A stretch of DNA of 64,000 bases from contig JALGXW010000005.1 in the NCBI GenBank assembly GCA_029821875.1, positions 62,001 through 126,000 on the forward strand, given 5' to 3'. This DNA comes from Candidatus Hebobacterum abditum. GTDB lineage: Bacteria > Armatimonadota > Hebobacteria > Hebobacterales > Hebobacteraceae. Positions 18,746 to 28,211 of the stretch are shown in pieces. A program made the translations under genes and the position numbers. Under the pieces are notes generated by a model. That model saw only the letters and a program-made list of their open reading frames with translations. It made no database searches and was not told the DNA's origin. The first letter of the stretch is position 1. Each line of letters begins with the position of its first letter.

Positions 18746-18786
18746 GGGGGGCCGCAGGACGCGTGGTGTCTGATACGAGAGACTCA

Positions 18787-20907
18787 ATGTCATTCGGGAG
18801 CGGGCCGTTCGTCATCGGCGGCCGGGCACGCGCGCGCGGCTTCACTCTGATCGAGCTGCTGCTCACCCTCGTGGTGTTGCTCATCGGCATCTACGGGATG
18901 CTTCGCATCTTCCCCCGGGGGTTCATGGCCATCGAGGTGGGCCAACAGCGAACGATCGCGGCCGGGCTTGCCGAGGCCGAGATCGCACGGTGGAAGCTCC
19001 ACCCGGAATCGCTCCCCGACGCCGTGATCGCTACCGATCTCGAGGGCAATCTCATCCAGGCCACCATCGTCAACAACGAGGATTCGCTGTCCAGCGTCCT
19101 CGTGCACGGCGGGACAACCGCCTTCATGCCGGGCTCGATGACCTACGAGAGTCTGCAGCTCCCCTTCGGGGAGGTGGGGATCGACAACCTCGACTTCTAC
19201 GCCAAGGCGCTGATCTACAGCCCGCTCGACCTCACGCCCAGTCAGTTCGACGCTGCCCAAGCCGTCATGCCGCCCGGCGCGAGCGCCCGGCCCAACACCG
19301 CCCATCCGAACTGGCAGCCCAACAGCCTTTACCTTCCGCGGACGGTCATTGGGGAGCGCATCGACATCCGGCGCCTCGGGCGGACGATCCTCGGCGTGCC
19401 GTTCTATCTGCTTTCCCACGCGCCGCTTGCGCCGCTCCGCCTCGAGGATAACCCGCTCACTCCTGAGGAGGATCGATCGCTCGAGGTGTACGTGGATATC
19501 TACGACGCGCAAGCCTGGATGTATGTCCCCTACGGCGCAGGCGAACTGAACCAGCGGGAGTTCACGCTCGACCCGGCCACCGGCGCTCTCTTCTTCGGCC
19601 CCACGGACTTCCCCCCGGCAGAGCCGCGTCGGTTCAAGGTTGACTACACTGATCCGGTCACCTTCCAGCGCCTGCTCGGCCTGACGGTGATAGTCGGGCC
19701 GGGGGCCACCCAGGGCGCTCCCCCCCTGCCGCTCGGAGTTGCACCCGACACGATCATGGTGCATGAGCGGCTCCAGCAGGTGGACAATCCGAACCTCTTG
19801 CGCATCACCGATCCGGGGGACCCGGCGACCCGGCGGAACATCTTCTACGTCAACCCGGAAACGACGATCAGCGGCCGCATCGAGTTCCCGCTGATGCTGC
19901 AGATAGACCCGCGGCCGACGGACATCTCCCTGGTGAAAGTCGACTACAGGGTCTACGATTGGTCCATTCTCGCGTTCGACGTCGAAGTGCCGCCTGGCGG
20001 GATCGTGCGGCTGCCCGTAGGCCGGATCAAGGGGCCGTCGTTCACGAATCCGCCCCGGCAGCCCCGTCCCCAGGAGGTCGCCCGAGGCATCAAGCGGGAA
20101 TACGACTGGAGCGGCGATCCGCAGCCCGTCGATCCCCGCAATCCCGTCAGCTGGGCCCATATCGTGGCAGTCGACCGGCAGAGCGGGGAGATTCTGACCG
20201 ACCACGAGGGCGCGGAATGGCCGGCCAACGCCTACGAGCGCCGCAGCCGCTTCCTGGTGAACTACCGAGATGGCCTGCTGGACTTCAACTACGATCACTG
20301 GGATGTCTACCAGTTCAACCCGGAGATCGACACGCCTGACCGCTCCGGCCGCACCTACCGCATCTTCTGCCGGGCGGAGGATGATTGGGCCGTGCAGTTG
20401 ATGGTGACGGCGCGCCGCTACGGCCGCTCGGGGACGGGTATCCCGGGCGGCCAGCCGGCAGGAGGCGAGGGCGGCGGGTCCGACGTTCTGCTTACCTACG
20501 CCTGGAACCCCGAGGTGGACGCCCGACAGGTGTACTTCCCGCTGAGCGAGTACGGCCAGGCGGTTGCCATCGATTACTACTACCTGGATCCGAACACCGG
20601 CAATCTGACATTCGTGGAGGGCGAGGTGCACGCCATCGGCGAGGCGGACGTCACCGACCTGGGCCAGTGGGTCTGCCGTCTCGCCAGGCCGCTGGAGCAC
20701 GAGCCCTACTACTCGTTTGGCCCTGTGGGCGTGCGAGGCATCGGCGTCCGCGCGCGGACAACATGGGTCGGCCCAGGCCGCGCGACCACGCTTCAGGATC
20801 TCGTCTCTGCGCTGACCCAGTCGCCGCCGGGCAGAGCGGTGCCGAGCCTCGGCGAGACATGGCATCAGGTGATAGTCGACACCTATCTGACGAGAGCGCC
20901 CATCTAG
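18787..20907 (+). CDS. Giant prepilin-type protein 3 (PilV-like N-terminus)
   Basis: With the ATG at 18787 the product is 706 aa. An 18-residue leader ending RARARG is followed by FTLIELLLTLVVLLIGIYGMLRIFPRG, a pilin assembly helix with Glu at +5. An upstream in-frame ATG at 18721 would lengthen the leader to 40 residues; the shorter leader is more typical. The C-terminal 650 residues contain repeated beta-rich units with FTLDPATGALFFG-, VDYTDPVTFQRLLG- and LDPNTGNLTFVEG-like lines. Minor pilins (PilV) are normally 130-200 aa, so this carries a very large added domain. Its function is unknown; tip adhesin or substrate-binding roles are possible. Confidence 0.8.
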   Translation: MSFGSGPFVIGGRARARGFTLIELLLTLVVLLIGIYGMLRIFPRGFMAIEVGQQRTIAAGLAEAEIARWKLHPESLPDAVIATDLEGNLIQATIVNNEDSLSSVLVHGGTTAFMPGSMTYESLQLPFGEVGIDNLDFYAKALIYSPLDLTPSQFDAAQAVMPPGASARPNTAHPNWQPNSLYLPRTVIGERIDIRRLGRTILGVPFYLLSHAPLAPLRLEDNPLTPEEDRSLEVYVDIYDAQAWMYVPYGAGELNQREFTLDPATGALFFGPTDFPPAEPRRFKVDYTDPVTFQRLLGLTVIVGPGATQGAPPLPLGVAPDTIMVHERLQQVDNPNLLRITDPGDPATRRNIFYVNPETTISGRIEFPLMLQIDPRPTDISLVKVDYRVYDWSILAFDVEVPPGGIVRLPVGRIKGPSFTNPPRQPRPQEVARGIKREYDWSGDPQPVDPRNPVSWAHIVAVDRQSGEILTDHEGAEWPANAYERRSRFLVNYRDGLLDFNYDHWDVYQFNPEIDTPDRSGRTYRIFCRAEDDWAVQLMVTARRYGRSGTGIPGGQPAGGEGGGSDVLLTYAWNPEVDARQVYFPLSEYGQAVAIDYYYLDPNTGNLTFVEGEVHAIGEADVTDLGQWVCRLARPLEHEPYYSFGPVGVRGIGVRARTTWVGPGRATTLQDLVSALTQSPPGRAVPSLGETWHQVIVDTYLTRAPI

Positions 20908-20909
20908 AA

Positions 20910-22721
20910 ATGAAGCTCAAACGCAGAGCCAGAGCCGCGGCGATACGCATGTCGGCCCCCACGCGTGGTTTCACTCTGGTCGAGGTGGTCGTCACCGTGG
21001 GCCTTCTCGCGATCGTGCTCGCGCTGCTGCTGGTGCCCATCATGAGCAGCCTCGGCTACTTTCGGTCGGCGACCGCGCGGGCGGACGCTCAGACGGCGGC
21101 TCGCATCGCGGTGGATGCGATGGCACGCGAGCTGACGGAGGCGATGTACGTCCAGCTCGATATGTACGACAGCTCGATGATCGCATTCGTCCCGCCGCTG
21201 CGCGTCGACCCCGGTGATCCCAACAGCGAGATCGTGACCCCGCCTCGCCCCGACCGGTCGCGGGCCGTCCGCTACTGGCGGGCCCTGCACGACCCGACTC
21301 TGAACCACAACCCCCAGGCTCTGCTCGGCCCGAGCAATCCCTTCTTCCTCGCCCGCACGGAGGTGCCGTACCCGCTCCTGGATGACGATGGCTGGAACCG
21401 GTGGAACGCGGCCTGGGCGATGGCGCAGGACGCGGCCGGAGCCGAGGGAATCGTCAACTGGGCCCCGATCAGCCGCGTGGTACACAAGGATGTGGACTGG
21501 CGTTTCGAGCCGGGGCTGGTCGGGACGCGGAACGCCACGCTCCAGCCGGGCTATCCCTACCTGAAGGTGCAATACGAGCTGAGCAGGGGTGACATCTCGC
21601 AGACAGAGGCGGCGCGCAGATACCGCGACGCGGTGGTGGCGATGACGCCCCATGCTGAGGACTATGACGTCTCCCAGCTCGAGTTCAATCCAGCCGTGGT
21701 CGCGGGCGAGTGGCTGCGTCCGGTCGAAGGCCCGGCCACGAAGGACTACGCCACCTACCGCGCTCGCTATCCGCTCTGGCGGCTGGGCGCCCGCTATACG
21801 GGGTGGGCGCAGCTGAGCGAAGACCCGTACATCGACGCTGCTCTCCGGGAGCTCACTTGGGCGCGAGACCCATTCCTGCTCATCTACAGGTACGAGCCCG
21901 CGGGCGGAGGTGTGTGGACGTATAATCTTCGCGCGCTTGGCGTCTTTGACCCGCGCACCCGCACCATGAAGATCATCGACCCCGACACGCGGGGGGAGAT
22001 CTACGACACGGACAGCCACCCATATCGGAGCCCTGTAGCTTCCTATGCCTTCGGAATCGACTGGATCGATGGCTCGCTGCGGTGTGACTTCCCTCCCCTG
22101 GCGGATTGGGTCTCGATGTCCAACGAGGAGCCGCTTCAGTTCCTCGGGAGTGACTTGGTGCTGGTCCCGCTTAGCAGTGTATCGCGGAACGTGTACGTGA
22201 GAGCGCTGAGCGCGTACTGGGCGGGACGCGTGGCGGGCGATGCGCTGTTGGAGTTCCTCCAGCCCGACTCCGCACAGGTCCGCGTGGACACGGTCGGCGA
22301 TGGCCTGCCCGACCGCACCCTCACGCAGGTCTTCTGCGCGCCCCGAGAGAACAGTGATGAGTTCCAGGTCGGTCTCTACGTTCCGGATGCCCCGGCGGCG
22401 GGCGACCTGGACAGGCTCCAATACGGCTGGCTTCGCCTTCCCGAGTATCTGGCCGGCGGAGTGTCTCCGAGCGCCTGCGCCTTCTTCGTGGACTTCCGCT
22501 GGCGGAACAACGGCGCAGTCCCGCCTGGGTTCACGCTGGAGCAGGAGAAGCCGGATCTCATATCGGCCTACTACCGGACTGCAGCCGTGGTTGATATCGC
22601 GATGACCGTGACGCGAGCCGATCCAAGCGCGACGGCAGGACAGCGAGTTGCTCAGTCAGCTCACATCACACGCCGAGTGAAGCTGCGCAACCTCCTTCGC
22701 GAGGTCCGCTATGAGGAATAG
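20910..22721 (+). CDS. Giant prepilin-type protein 4 (PilW/GspJ-like N-terminus)
   Basis: The real start is ATG 20910, 2 nt after the preceding stop, giving 603 aa. A longer frame reaching back to 20385 is only read-through of another frame of the preceding gene. The leader ends APTRG and is followed by FTLVEVVVTVGLLAIVLALLLVPIM with Glu at +5. Next comes the PilW/GspJ-style helix SATARADAQTAARIAVDAMARELTEAMYV. The remaining 500 residues form a large Trp/Tyr-rich domain. It overlaps the next gene by 11 nt, so expression of the two is probably coupled. Confidence 0.82.
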   Translation: MKLKRRARAAAIRMSAPTRGFTLVEVVVTVGLLAIVLALLLVPIMSSLGYFRSATARADAQTAARIAVDAMARELTEAMYVQLDMYDSSMIAFVPPLRVDPGDPNSEIVTPPRPDRSRAVRYWRALHDPTLNHNPQALLGPSNPFFLARTEVPYPLLDDDGWNRWNAAWAMAQDAAGAEGIVNWAPISRVVHKDVDWRFEPGLVGTRNATLQPGYPYLKVQYELSRGDISQTEAARRYRDAVVAMTPHAEDYDVSQLEFNPAVVAGEWLRPVEGPATKDYATYRARYPLWRLGARYTGWAQLSEDPYIDAALRELTWARDPFLLIYRYEPAGGGVWTYNLRALGVFDPRTRTMKIIDPDTRGEIYDTDSHPYRSPVASYAFGIDWIDGSLRCDFPPLADWVSMSNEEPLQFLGSDLVLVPLSSVSRNVYVRALSAYWAGRVAGDALLEFLQPDSAQVRVDTVGDGLPDRTLTQVFCAPRENSDEFQVGLYVPDAPAAGDLDRLQYGWLRLPEYLAGGVSPSACAFFVDFRWRNNGAVPPGFTLEQEKPDLISAYYRTAAVVDIAMTVTRADPSATAGQRVAQSAHITRRVKLRNLLREVRYEE

Positions 22722-25700
22722 GCGACACCGCTGCGGCCCTCGCCTCCCGGGCGCGATGCGTGCAACGGCCATGGTCCGGGTGGGGCGCCGAAACGCAGCC
22801 GCCGGGCAGGCGCTGCTCATCGCAGTGCTCGTCCTGTTCGCGGTCGCCACCTTGGCCGCGCTGTTCGCCGGCATCGTCAGCTCTCAGCTCACCCAGGTCG
22901 CTCGGCAGAGCGACGTCGTGGCGCTTCGCAACATCGCAGAGGCCGGCCTCCGGCTCGCCAACGAGCAGCTCACCTACTCGCCGGCGGGCGCCGACTGGCG
23001 GCCGGATGCGAGTCCCTACGTCTGCGGCGACGGGCAGGTCACCATCCAGGTGACCTACGGACCATTGCCCGATCAGCTCCAGAGCCGCTTCCTGCGGATC
23101 GTCTCCACGGCCGTCTTCCCCGACAACCCGTTCCTGCGCCACACGATCTCCGCCTGGAAGCCGGTCCTGCTGACCGACTACGCCCGCTTCATCACAGACA
23201 AGTACGAAACGGACAGAACCGCGCGCCTCGGTGTCTCCGGCCTCCAGATGGGCGGCTATCCCCGGCAGGACTACGTCACCTACTTCGGAGGCCCTATCCG
23301 CTCGAATACGGACCTCATGTGGTACGGGCAGTCTCGGCTCAGTCTCCGCACCACATTCGACACCACCACAGACTGGCAGAGCCTGGGCATACTGCGCGAC
23401 GACCGCATCGAGGTAGCCGGCACCATGCGCCCGGCCCCGAGCTCCTCACCGACGGATGCGTTGACCTTGTACGTAGACGGAGCGCCCCTGCCGCGGGCGG
23501 CGAGTCTGTTCCAGCCGAATACCGAGCAGGAGCAGAACGACTACATCAACGGGTTCCCGCAGCCGCCATTCGGGGCAGGCCCGATCATCCCGAACAGCAG
23601 GATCGTGCTCGCGCGCCTGCCGGACTACCAGGCCATGACCGGGTGGGTGTACGGGGTCGACCTGTCTGTCCCGCGGGTGCGCCCGCCGGAGATCGACGCC
23701 GTTCACCCGGACAAGGAGACGCACCGCTATCTTCAGCTGACCCGCGATTCTGGGTTCTGGCGACAGGACCCCGGCCTGCCTACCTCCTACTACAACACCG
23801 GCGAGTTCGGCTGGGGGTGGATGAATTACGGCGGCATCTACATCGATAACTTCGACGATATCCAGTACGAGCACGACCTCGACATGCTCCGCGGCAACTG
23901 GATGCGCTCGGTTGGCGACCACTATCCCTTTGGCGACGGGCGCGACGGGGGCGTCGAGCGGCCGCCCGAAGGGCCGGCCGATTACTGGGACCGGACGGGC
24001 CGCCACTACGCGCCGCCGGCCGTGGAGATCATCGTGCACGGTGAGGCGCTCTGCCCCTACATGGAGGTCATCCGGCACGACCTCCGCGATGTGGCCGGCA
24101 TCGAGTGCTACTGGGAGGACCCCGACGGCGCGCCGGTGCCGCTGGACCTCAACCCCGACATCCCGGATGAGCTCGTCTACGCGTACGACCCGGGGGTGAT
24201 GAGTGGCTGCACCCCTACCGCGGGATCGAGACCGATAGGAATCTACGATGGCAACCGCGCCATCTTCCCGTTCCCGGCAAACGGTGTGATCTACGCCGAA
24301 GGCAATGTCCGCGTCAGCGGAATCATGCCGCCGGTCCGAGACAATCAGGGCCGCGTCGGGACGGCCATCCCCGTGGATCAAGTGCCGGAGGGTTACTTCG
24401 GCGACTGGCACGCCATGAACGGCCGCAGTCGGCGGTTCGATCTGCAGATCGTCTCCGGCGGGACCATCTACATCGACGACAATCTGCTCAGCCCGGCCTC
24501 GGCGCGGCTCGGGGGCCTCTCGCCGGACAACATGGTGACAGACCGCCTCTACGGCTCCCGCATTGCCCTCCTCGCTCGGGACTACGTCTGCCTCAACACG
24601 ACCGCGCTCAATCCGAGACCGGTTGACATGTTCAGGGCCGTCCAGGACCAGGTGGAGCCAGGGATCTACCATCTCTACAACGACGCGCAGCCGATCTTCG
24701 CGTCGAGTGGGAGCGAGGGGCATCTCCTGCTTGAGGGCGACCAGAACCCGGATGTCAACGTGGATGGATACGCCGAATTCTGGGACCCGGCGACCGACGA
24801 CCCATTCGACACGGACCCGGCCTGGGTCAGCTTCGCCTACACCAACCCGAGGCTGCGCCTCCCCGATCTTGCCGCCGAGCTGACCGACCTCAGGTTGATG
24901 GTGGGGCACAGCGGCCTGTGGGTCGATGAGGCCCAGCCAGGCGAGCCGGGCGGCATCGGCACAGCGGGAGGGGAGCCGCCAGAGCAGCAGACTACGCCAC
25001 CGGGCACCGATGCGGATGAGCCGGCGGTCGACGTTGCGCTCCACGTGAATGATCCCGCGCTTGGCAGTCCCTGGCCGTGGGGGGCAGACACTTCGCGATA
25101 CACGTTTCTCAGGGCGGCGATTGCGGAGCACGAGATTAGAGACGAGTCGGATCACTGGTATGTCGACCCTCAGCCCGGACTCCTCGAGCTCGGCAGCGGC
25201 GCCGACGATTTCTCGGAGCTGCTGCCAGATGCATACCAGCCGATGGCCATGCACACACCTGCCGCCGTGCCGGCGGCCGCATGGCTCACCGGCGCCGACA
25301 CCCTAGCACTCGCCGGCCGCGTGTGGCCGGTTCGGCACTGGGAGCAAGATCCGGACACCGGCGCCTGGTATGTGGATGGATGGGAGACCCCCCCCAAGGA
25401 GCTGGCCTACACGGTCGGCCCCATCGCCGTCGCTCCGCCGCGGGGCGTCGAGCCGCTCCCGGTGCAGATCGATGCGCTCATCTACGCTCAGAACGGATCG
25501 TGGTTCGTCATCTCTGGCCGCTGGTTCAACGACGATCCGGATGAGTTCGGCGCAGATCCGAGGACACAGCTGTATCCTGGCTATCACGAGCCGCTCAACA
25601 CCAGCATTCACGTCTACGGCGCGATCAGCGAGAACATGCCGGCCGAGCTTGGGTCGGTGGCCGATTGGACGAGCAAGTGGGGCGGTCCCGCGGGGCAAGG

Positions 25701-25857
25701 CGGCGAGGGATTCATTACTTATGCCTTCGACCCACTGCTGCGCCACCCGCGGCGGGAGACCGATGACCGCATAGGGTATCTCCGGTTCCCGAACTTCCCA
25801 ATCACGTCCGATCTGGTCATATGGGGCGAGAGAGTATCGGGGCCTGCAGGAAGCTGA
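22711..25857 (+). CDS. Very large PilX/GspK-like pilus protein
   Basis: The 1048-aa protein has a basic N-terminus and a hydrophobic helix at about 33-56 (QALLIAVLVLFAVATLAALFAG). The helix is followed by SQLTQVARQSDVVALRNIAEAGLRLANEQL, the arrangement of PilX N-terminal domains. No canonical G/FTLxE cleavage site is present, as in many PilX or GspK homologues. The rest is a long Asp/Pro/Tyr-rich exported region with many DP and GxY turns. Classical PilX is about 160 aa and GspK about 320 aa, so this is a giant version. It is the last gene before the pilM promoter and probably forms a minor-pilin tip complex with the preceding proteins. Confidence 0.75.
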   Translation: MRNRRHRCGPRLPGAMRATAMVRVGRRNAAAGQALLIAVLVLFAVATLAALFAGIVSSQLTQVARQSDVVALRNIAEAGLRLANEQLTYSPAGADWRPDASPYVCGDGQVTIQVTYGPLPDQLQSRFLRIVSTAVFPDNPFLRHTISAWKPVLLTDYARFITDKYETDRTARLGVSGLQMGGYPRQDYVTYFGGPIRSNTDLMWYGQSRLSLRTTFDTTTDWQSLGILRDDRIEVAGTMRPAPSSSPTDALTLYVDGAPLPRAASLFQPNTEQEQNDYINGFPQPPFGAGPIIPNSRIVLARLPDYQAMTGWVYGVDLSVPRVRPPEIDAVHPDKETHRYLQLTRDSGFWRQDPGLPTSYYNTGEFGWGWMNYGGIYIDNFDDIQYEHDLDMLRGNWMRSVGDHYPFGDGRDGGVERPPEGPADYWDRTGRHYAPPAVEIIVHGEALCPYMEVIRHDLRDVAGIECYWEDPDGAPVPLDLNPDIPDELVYAYDPGVMSGCTPTAGSRPIGIYDGNRAIFPFPANGVIYAEGNVRVSGIMPPVRDNQGRVGTAIPVDQVPEGYFGDWHAMNGRSRRFDLQIVSGGTIYIDDNLLSPASARLGGLSPDNMVTDRLYGSRIALLARDYVCLNTTALNPRPVDMFRAVQDQVEPGIYHLYNDAQPIFASSGSEGHLLLEGDQNPDVNVDGYAEFWDPATDDPFDTDPAWVSFAYTNPRLRLPDLAAELTDLRLMVGHSGLWVDEAQPGEPGGIGTAGGEPPEQQTTPPGTDADEPAVDVALHVNDPALGSPWPWGADTSRYTFLRAAIAEHEIRDESDHWYVDPQPGLLELGSGADDFSELLPDAYQPMAMHTPAAVPAAAWLTGADTLALAGRVWPVRHWEQDPDTGAWYVDGWETPPKELAYTVGPIAVAPPRGVEPLPVQIDALIYAQNGSWFVISGRWFNDDPDEFGADPRTQLYPGYHEPLNTSIHVYGAISENMPAELGSVADWTSKWGGPAGQGGEGFITYAFDPLLRHPRRETDDRIGYLRFPNFPITSDLVIWGERVSGPAGS

Positions 25858-25900
25858 GCCGGGCGTCGAATAGGTAAAGGGACCCCGCTTGGCTCGTTTG

Positions 25901-25929
25901 TTGCGGAACAAAACGGGCGGTGCTATAAT
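25901..25929 (+). promoter_or_regulatory. Promoter of the pilM operon with overlapping palindrome
   Basis: TTGCGG (25901-25906) and a consensus TATAAT (25924-25929) are 17 bp apart. The -35 sits in the centre of an imperfect inverted repeat: CGTTTGTT, then GCGG, then AACAAAACG (25895-25915, one bulged A). A protein bound there would block the promoter. Transcription would begin near 25936, 82 nt before the pilM ATG. Confidence 0.7.
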
Positions 25930-26017
25930 CTAACACTTCGGGGGGAGCGCGGGCTCGCGGAGGCCGAGCGGGACGGCCCGGATCTCTAGCTTCCGATGAC
26001 GGGAAGAATGGGCAGCC

Positions 26018-27289
26018 ATGGCGGATAAAGCGGTCTTGGGGCTGGACATCGGCACCAGCCGGATCAAATTCGTTGAGGCTCGCGGGGGACGCAGCGGCCC
26101 GGTCGTCACGAACGTCGGGATGGGAATGACGCCGCGAGACACAATCGCCAACGGCGTCATCGTCGATCCGGACACCCTCGGTGCGGCCGTGCGGCAGTTG
26201 CTGGCCGAGTACGGCGTTCGGACGCGCTCGGTCGTCAGCTCGGTTGCCAGCCAATCCTCTCTGGTTGTGCGCCCGATCGAGGTGCCGAGGATGACCAGGA
26301 GCGAGCTGACGGAAACGATGCAGTGGGAGGTCGATCGGCATATCCCATTTGCCGCCAGCGAGGTGGTCATGTCCTTCGAGCCGTTGATCCCTCCCGAAGA
26401 GCTTCCCGAGGAAGCTCAGAACATGGAGGTCCTGCTCGCGGTCGCGCAAGAGGACATGGTCGATGCGCACGTCCAGACCCTCTTCAACGCGGGGCTGGAC
26501 CCGGCGGCCCTCGATGTGGAGCCGCTGTCGGCGAGTCGCTCTCTCATCGACATCGTCGGCGAGCAGGGAGCCTACGATCGCACCTACGCGCTCCTGAACA
26601 TCGGCGCAAACACGACCGACCTGAGCATCTTCCGGCCGGGCGGCCTGCTGTCTTTCACGCGGCCGATCCCGATTGCAGGCGATACCGTCACGAATGCTGT
26701 CGCCGAGGCCTTGGGCTACGAGTTCCACGAAGCTGAGCGGGCCAAGATCGAGGAGGGACGCGTCTACAGCGAAGGCGCGCCGGCACTCGCCGCCTCGGCC
26801 GGCGGCGAGCCGCAGCCGCCCCCTGAGGTCGCGCCGGCGCCCCCACCCGACGAGCAGGGAGAGGGGGAGGAGCGGGTCTTCGATCTGGGCGCGGAAACCG
26901 GCCCCCAACAGCCGCCTGCTGAGAAACCGCCGCCCACGACGCTGCCTGCAGTTCATGCCCCGACGGCGGGTTCTTCCGAGCGCCAGGTCTACGACGCGAT
27001 GCTGCCGACGCTGGTAGAGCTGGTGACAGAGGTGAGGCGCTCCCTCGAGTACTACACGAACCGGTTCCCGGACTCCAGCGTGGACAGGATTCTGCTCTAC
27101 GGCGGCACCACCAGGCTGGGAAGCTTCCCCGAGTTCCTTGCGAACGAAGTCGGGATGGAGGTCGAAGTCGGCGATCCATTCCAGTATGTGGCCGTCGATG
27201 AGGCGAGCGTGCCCGCGGAGATGTTCCGAGACAACGCGTGCTTCATGCCCATCGTTGTGGGGCTCGCGATCCGCGACATGATTGACTGA
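26018..27289 (+). CDS. pilM: Type IV pilus assembly protein PilM (actin-like)
   Basis: PilM is the cytoplasmic actin-like ring protein that binds the N-terminal tail of PilN. The 423-aa product begins KAVLGLDIGTSRIKFVEARGGR and has the ATPase landmarks LLNIGANTTDLSIFRPGGLLSFTRPIPIAGDTVT and ILLYGGTTRLGSFPEFLANEVGMEV. Between about 257 and 330 it carries a Pro/Glu-rich insertion (APAPPPDEQGEGEERVFDLG and flanking residues). PilM proteins are commonly near 350 aa, so the insertion explains the excess. The ATG lies downstream of a strong promoter. It is followed by pilN with a short gap. Confidence 0.93.
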   Translation: MADKAVLGLDIGTSRIKFVEARGGRSGPVVTNVGMGMTPRDTIANGVIVDPDTLGAAVRQLLAEYGVRTRSVVSSVASQSSLVVRPIEVPRMTRSELTETMQWEVDRHIPFAASEVVMSFEPLIPPEELPEEAQNMEVLLAVAQEDMVDAHVQTLFNAGLDPAALDVEPLSASRSLIDIVGEQGAYDRTYALLNIGANTTDLSIFRPGGLLSFTRPIPIAGDTVTNAVAEALGYEFHEAERAKIEEGRVYSEGAPALAASAGGEPQPPPEVAPAPPPDEQGEGEERVFDLGAETGPQQPPAEKPPPTTLPAVHAPTAGSSERQVYDAMLPTLVELVTEVRRSLEYYTNRFPDSSVDRILLYGGTTRLGSFPEFLANEVGMEVEVGDPFQYVAVDEASVPAEMFRDNACFMPIVVGLAIRDMID

Positions 27290-27305
27290 CGGCCGGAGAG
27301 ACAGC

Positions 27306-28133
27306 ATGATAAAGATCCAACTTCTCCCGCCCTATATCGTAGAGCGCCGGCGCGTGAAGGCGCTGATCGTTCTTCTGGTCTTCGTGCTGATCGTCGAGGC
27401 GCTGCTCTTCATGGCCTACCTGTGGGCACCCGCGCCGTTCTCGTTGGCCACACGGCGACAGAAGGCCGAGGAGCGTAGGGATAGGGCATGGGAGAAGGAG
27501 CAGGAGGTGCGGCAGCTCGAGGACGATCTGGCTGACATACAGGCAAGATACCGGAGCAAGCAGTCGTGGGTGTCGTGGGTCGATGACGCTGACTCCAGGC
27601 CCGCCCGTTACGTCGCCTACTTCAAGACAATCACCGACTACTTCCCCGCCGACGTGGTCGTGAACGGGCTGAACCTGCCCAGCGGGAACACTCTGAACCT
27701 GAGCGGGAACACGAGCGACCTCATGGCTGCCGCGCGCTGGTACTTGAACATGCTGCGGTGCGAGATGGTCAACACCGAGCTCGGCCGCAACGCCGTGCAG
27801 TTCAGCCCGGGCTCGATGGCCTCCGGCGCCGTCAATCCCAGAATGCAGATGCCGGTCAGCATCAGCGTGGCACTGAAACCTGAGGACCTGGATTCCATAC
27901 TGATGCCCGTCGCCCGTCCCCAGGCAATCGGAGGCGGAGGCGGGCGCGGTCGTGGGCGCATGGGCGGCGGCGGGGGGCGCGGTGGTGGCATGCGCGGTGG
28001 TATGCGGGGCGGCGGAAGGCGCGGCGGGATGCGCGGTGGCGGGGGGCGCGGTGGTGGCATGCGCGGCGGTGGCATGCGCGGTGGTGGCATGCGCGGTGGT
28101 GGCATGCGGGGCGGCGGCAGGCGTGGCTTCTGA
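27306..28133 (+). CDS. pilN: PilN-like assembly protein with Gly/Arg/Met-rich tail
   Basis: PilN is a bitopic inner-membrane protein linking PilM to PilO. The ATG at 27306 follows a GGAGAG site by 6-7 nt; a TTG at 27282 overlapping pilM is less likely. The 275-aa product starts MIKIQLLPPYIVERRRVKAL, matching the INLLP PilM-binding motif. It has one transmembrane helix (about 18-40), a charged coiled coil (49-80) and a periplasmic domain to about 205. From residue 209 to the end it is a low-complexity tail of repeated MRGGG units ending in RRGF. That tail is not part of any PilN I know. Confidence 0.85.
   Translation: MIKIQLLPPYIVERRRVKALIVLLVFVLIVEALLFMAYLWAPAPFSLATRRQKAEERRDRAWEKEQEVRQLEDDLADIQARYRSKQSWVSWVDDADSRPARYVAYFKTITDYFPADVVVNGLNLPSGNTLNLSGNTSDLMAAARWYLNMLRCEMVNTELGRNAVQFSPGSMASGAVNPRMQMPVSISVALKPEDLDSILMPVARPQAIGGGGGRGRGRMGGGGGRGGGMRGGMRGGGRRGGMRGGGGRGGGMRGGGMRGGGMRGGGMRGGGRRGF
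28050..28112 (+). repeat. 15-bp tandem repeat inside pilN
   Basis: About four copies of the 15-mer GGCATGCGCGGTGGT encode successive GMRGG units in the PilN tail. The repeat is in frame and differs between copies by single bases. Unequal pairing could change copy number and hence tail length. Confidence 0.85.
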
Positions 28134-28211
28134 GGATCGTCAGTTCAGCCGGCGGACGGGCGAAGCGGACCTCGTCCGGCGCGGCGTGAGCGCTGACAAA
28201 GGAGCGGTGAG

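Noticed and set aside
16565-18793. 742-codon minus-strand ORF opposite prepilins 1 and 2
   Set aside because: Shadow of the pilin genes; no homology features.
18790-20865. 691-codon minus-strand ORF
   Set aside because: Shadow of prepilin 3.
20385-20909. Frame extending the giant prepilin 4 upstream by 175 residues
   Set aside because: It overlaps another frame of prepilin 3 and precedes the proper leader; the true start is ATG 20910.
28050-28112. CRISPR-like direct repeats
   Set aside because: The units are contiguous, in frame and coding for Gly/Arg/Met; there are no spacers.
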